Below are positions 63,160 to 64,000 of a stretch of DNA of 64,000 bases, piece by piece. The notes under the pieces were generated by a model, which was given only the letters and a program-made list of their open reading frames with translations, was not told where the DNA came from and made no database searches. Location of the stretch: NCBI GenBank assembly GCA_020725645.1, contig DYEQ01000034.1:43474-107473 (forward strand). The letters are read 5' to 3'. The translations under genes and the position numbers were made by a program. Position 1 is the first letter of the stretch. Each line of letters begins with the position of its first letter. This DNA comes from Candidatus Fermentithermobacillaceae bacterium (lineage in GTDB: Bacteria; Bacillota; Sulfobacillia; Fermentithermobacillales; DUSS01).

Positions 63160-63732
63160 TCAGTTATCCATTGTACCATGGGGACCGGTGGACGAAAACC
63201 TCCCCTTCATCCCCCGGACGATGAAAGGAATGAGTCCGGCCGCCATGAGTGCATCTCCGAGGCTGAAAGCTTTGGGAGTCCTTTGAAGAAACGAGAATTT
63301 GAAGATATCGCATAGAAACAGAAGCCGGGTAGATGAATCCATTATCTTGTGGGTTAAACTGACATTGGAAAAGAGGACCGCGTTGGAGGGATCGAGTGGA
63401 TCGATCGCTTGAGCAAGGACCGGCATTCTTCCACCGTTTACGACGATGACGAGGAAGTTAAGGAAGCTTCCCAGCGCGATGACGCGGAATTCGGGTATGG
63501 CAAAATTAAGGTAAAGGCCATAGAGCAGAAGGCCGTACGATATCACGTGAGTACCGGCGCACAGCGGAACCGAGGGAGGCATTTTCCCGGTCAGCAAAAC
63601 GGCGACGAGTCTTACCCCCAGCGAGGCGATGATGTACGGGAATCCCCGAAACTCGACCCGGGTCAGGTTCGAGACTTTCCCACCTAGCACAAATCCCAGA
63701 GCAAGGGCGATGACGCCGGCGACAAGAAACAT
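63160..63732 (-). CDS. DUF5317-type integral membrane protein
   Basis: From ATG 63732 this protein has 190 residues and several membrane helices (FLVAGVIALALGFVLGG, YIIASLGVRLVAVLLTG, GTHVISYGLLLYGLYL and IALGSFLNFLVIVVNGGRMPV). The segment VVNGGRMPV followed by a short polar loop is typical of DUF5317. No function is known for the family. An in-frame GTG at 63744 could add four residues. It begins one base after the HD-GYP stop, and DUF5317 genes are often found beside HD-GYP signalling proteins, so it may help sense or respond to a membrane signal. Confidence 0.7.
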   Translation of the reverse strand: MFLVAGVIALALGFVLGGKVSNLTRVEFRGFPYIIASLGVRLVAVLLTGKMPPSVPLCAGTHVISYGLLLYGLYLNFAIPEFRVIALGSFLNFLVIVVNGGRMPVLAQAIDPLDPSNAVLFSNVSLTHKIMDSSTRLLFLCDIFKFSFLQRTPKAFSLGDALMAAGLIPFIVRGMKGRFSSTGPHGTMDN

Positions 63733-63733
63733 T

Positions 63734-64000
63734 TCACCATGCACGTCCCCGAAGTTTGACGGGCGTATCTTTTTGTGCAGCAAGTTTATCGATGACTTTA
63801 AGCATCGCCTTCACCACTTCTGGATCGAACTGCGCTCCGCTCTTGTCCAGGAGTTCCTTCTTGGCCGACTCCCAGGTAATCGCATCCTTGTAAGGCCTAT
63901 CAGATGTCATAGCGTCAAAAGAGTCTGCACACGCGATGATCCTGGCACCGAGGGGAATATCTTCCTCCTTGAGTCCTTGCGGATACCCGGTCCCGTCCCA
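63734..64000 (-). CDS. HD-GYP domain protein, C-terminal part
   Basis: Only the last 88 codons lie in the window; the N-terminus is beyond position 64000. Translation shows WDGTGYPQGLKEEDIPLGAR ... ACADSFDAMTSDRPYK ... GAQFDPEVV, the second half of an HD-GYP domain, which usually hydrolyses cyclic di-GMP. The GYP motif and the AD metal-ligand region are present; the HD pair would be upstream, outside the window. The stop TGA is one base from the DUF5317 start, implying coupling. Confidence 0.9.
   Translation of the reverse strand, partial: WDGTGYPQGLKEEDIPLGARIIACADSFDAMTSDRPYKDAITWESAKKELLDKSGAQFDPEVVKAMLKVIDKLAAQKDTPVKLRGRAW

Overview
The window looks like chromosome of a moderately GC-rich (roughly 55-60% by eye) Bacillota. 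The gene order secA-prfB ... ftsE-ftsX-M23-ctpB-minJ-like-uvrB-uvrA-uvrC and the cluster rapZ-yvcK-whiA follow the Bacillus/Clostridia pattern. GTG and TTG starts behind strong GGAGG ribosome binding sites are common. A cupin-type (archaeal-style) phosphoglucose isomerase, a DUF483-like protein and csaB-type S-layer polymer pyruvylation suggest a deep-branching clostridial or limnochordial, possibly thermophilic lineage; the species cannot be named from the sequence. Almost all genes lie on the minus strand. The exceptions are pyrF, the block from 36235 to 40492, and csaB. No tRNA, rRNA, CRISPR array or insertion sequence was seen.

Layout, left to right. 1-7299: a chemotaxis operon read leftward (cheW-cheA-cheC-cheD-cheY-cheB-cheR-cheX) followed by a partial DUF4015 gene. 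7431-10506: three tandem, overlapping M42 aminopeptidases. 10628-17831: a radical SAM/PDZ/DUF512 protein and the tRNA t6A genes tsaD, tsaB and tsaE with rimI, a family-4 uracil-DNA glycosylase and a DUF483-like protein; pyrF is inserted on the opposite strand. 18002-25677: an unusual operon with two paralogous modules. Each module pairs a MutL/GlmL-family ASKHA ATPase with a barrel-sandwich/KOW-like protein; a coiled-coil membrane-associated protein and a two-TM protein complete the set. No mutase gene is present. This is the best candidate for an undescribed system. 25801-30369: P1 peptidase, class I amidotransferase-like hydrolase, mazEF, nnr, acpS. 30374-36003: cdaA-cdaR-glmM-glmS with a glmS ribozyme directly after the glmM stop codon.

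36235-40492 (plus): a pyruvate-kinase-C-domain protein, cupin PGI, rapZ, yvcK and whiA, ending in a clear terminator. 40550-42311: a DUF2089 regulator and a DUF4097 repeat protein. 42395-49182: uvrC, uvrA and uvrB, with a LexA-like box over the uvrB promoter. 49398-54851: MinJ-like, CtpB, M23, FtsX and FtsE for division and septal wall hydrolysis. 55101-59083: split transketolase, a WecG/TagA glycosyltransferase and csaB for envelope polymers. 59072-64000: prfB with a programmed +1 frameshift, secA, a DUF5317 membrane protein and a partial HD-GYP protein.

The genes link envelope building (glmM/glmS sugar supply, c-di-AMP signalling, FtsEX-controlled hydrolysis, S-layer polymer decoration) with motility signalling and housekeeping repair and translation.
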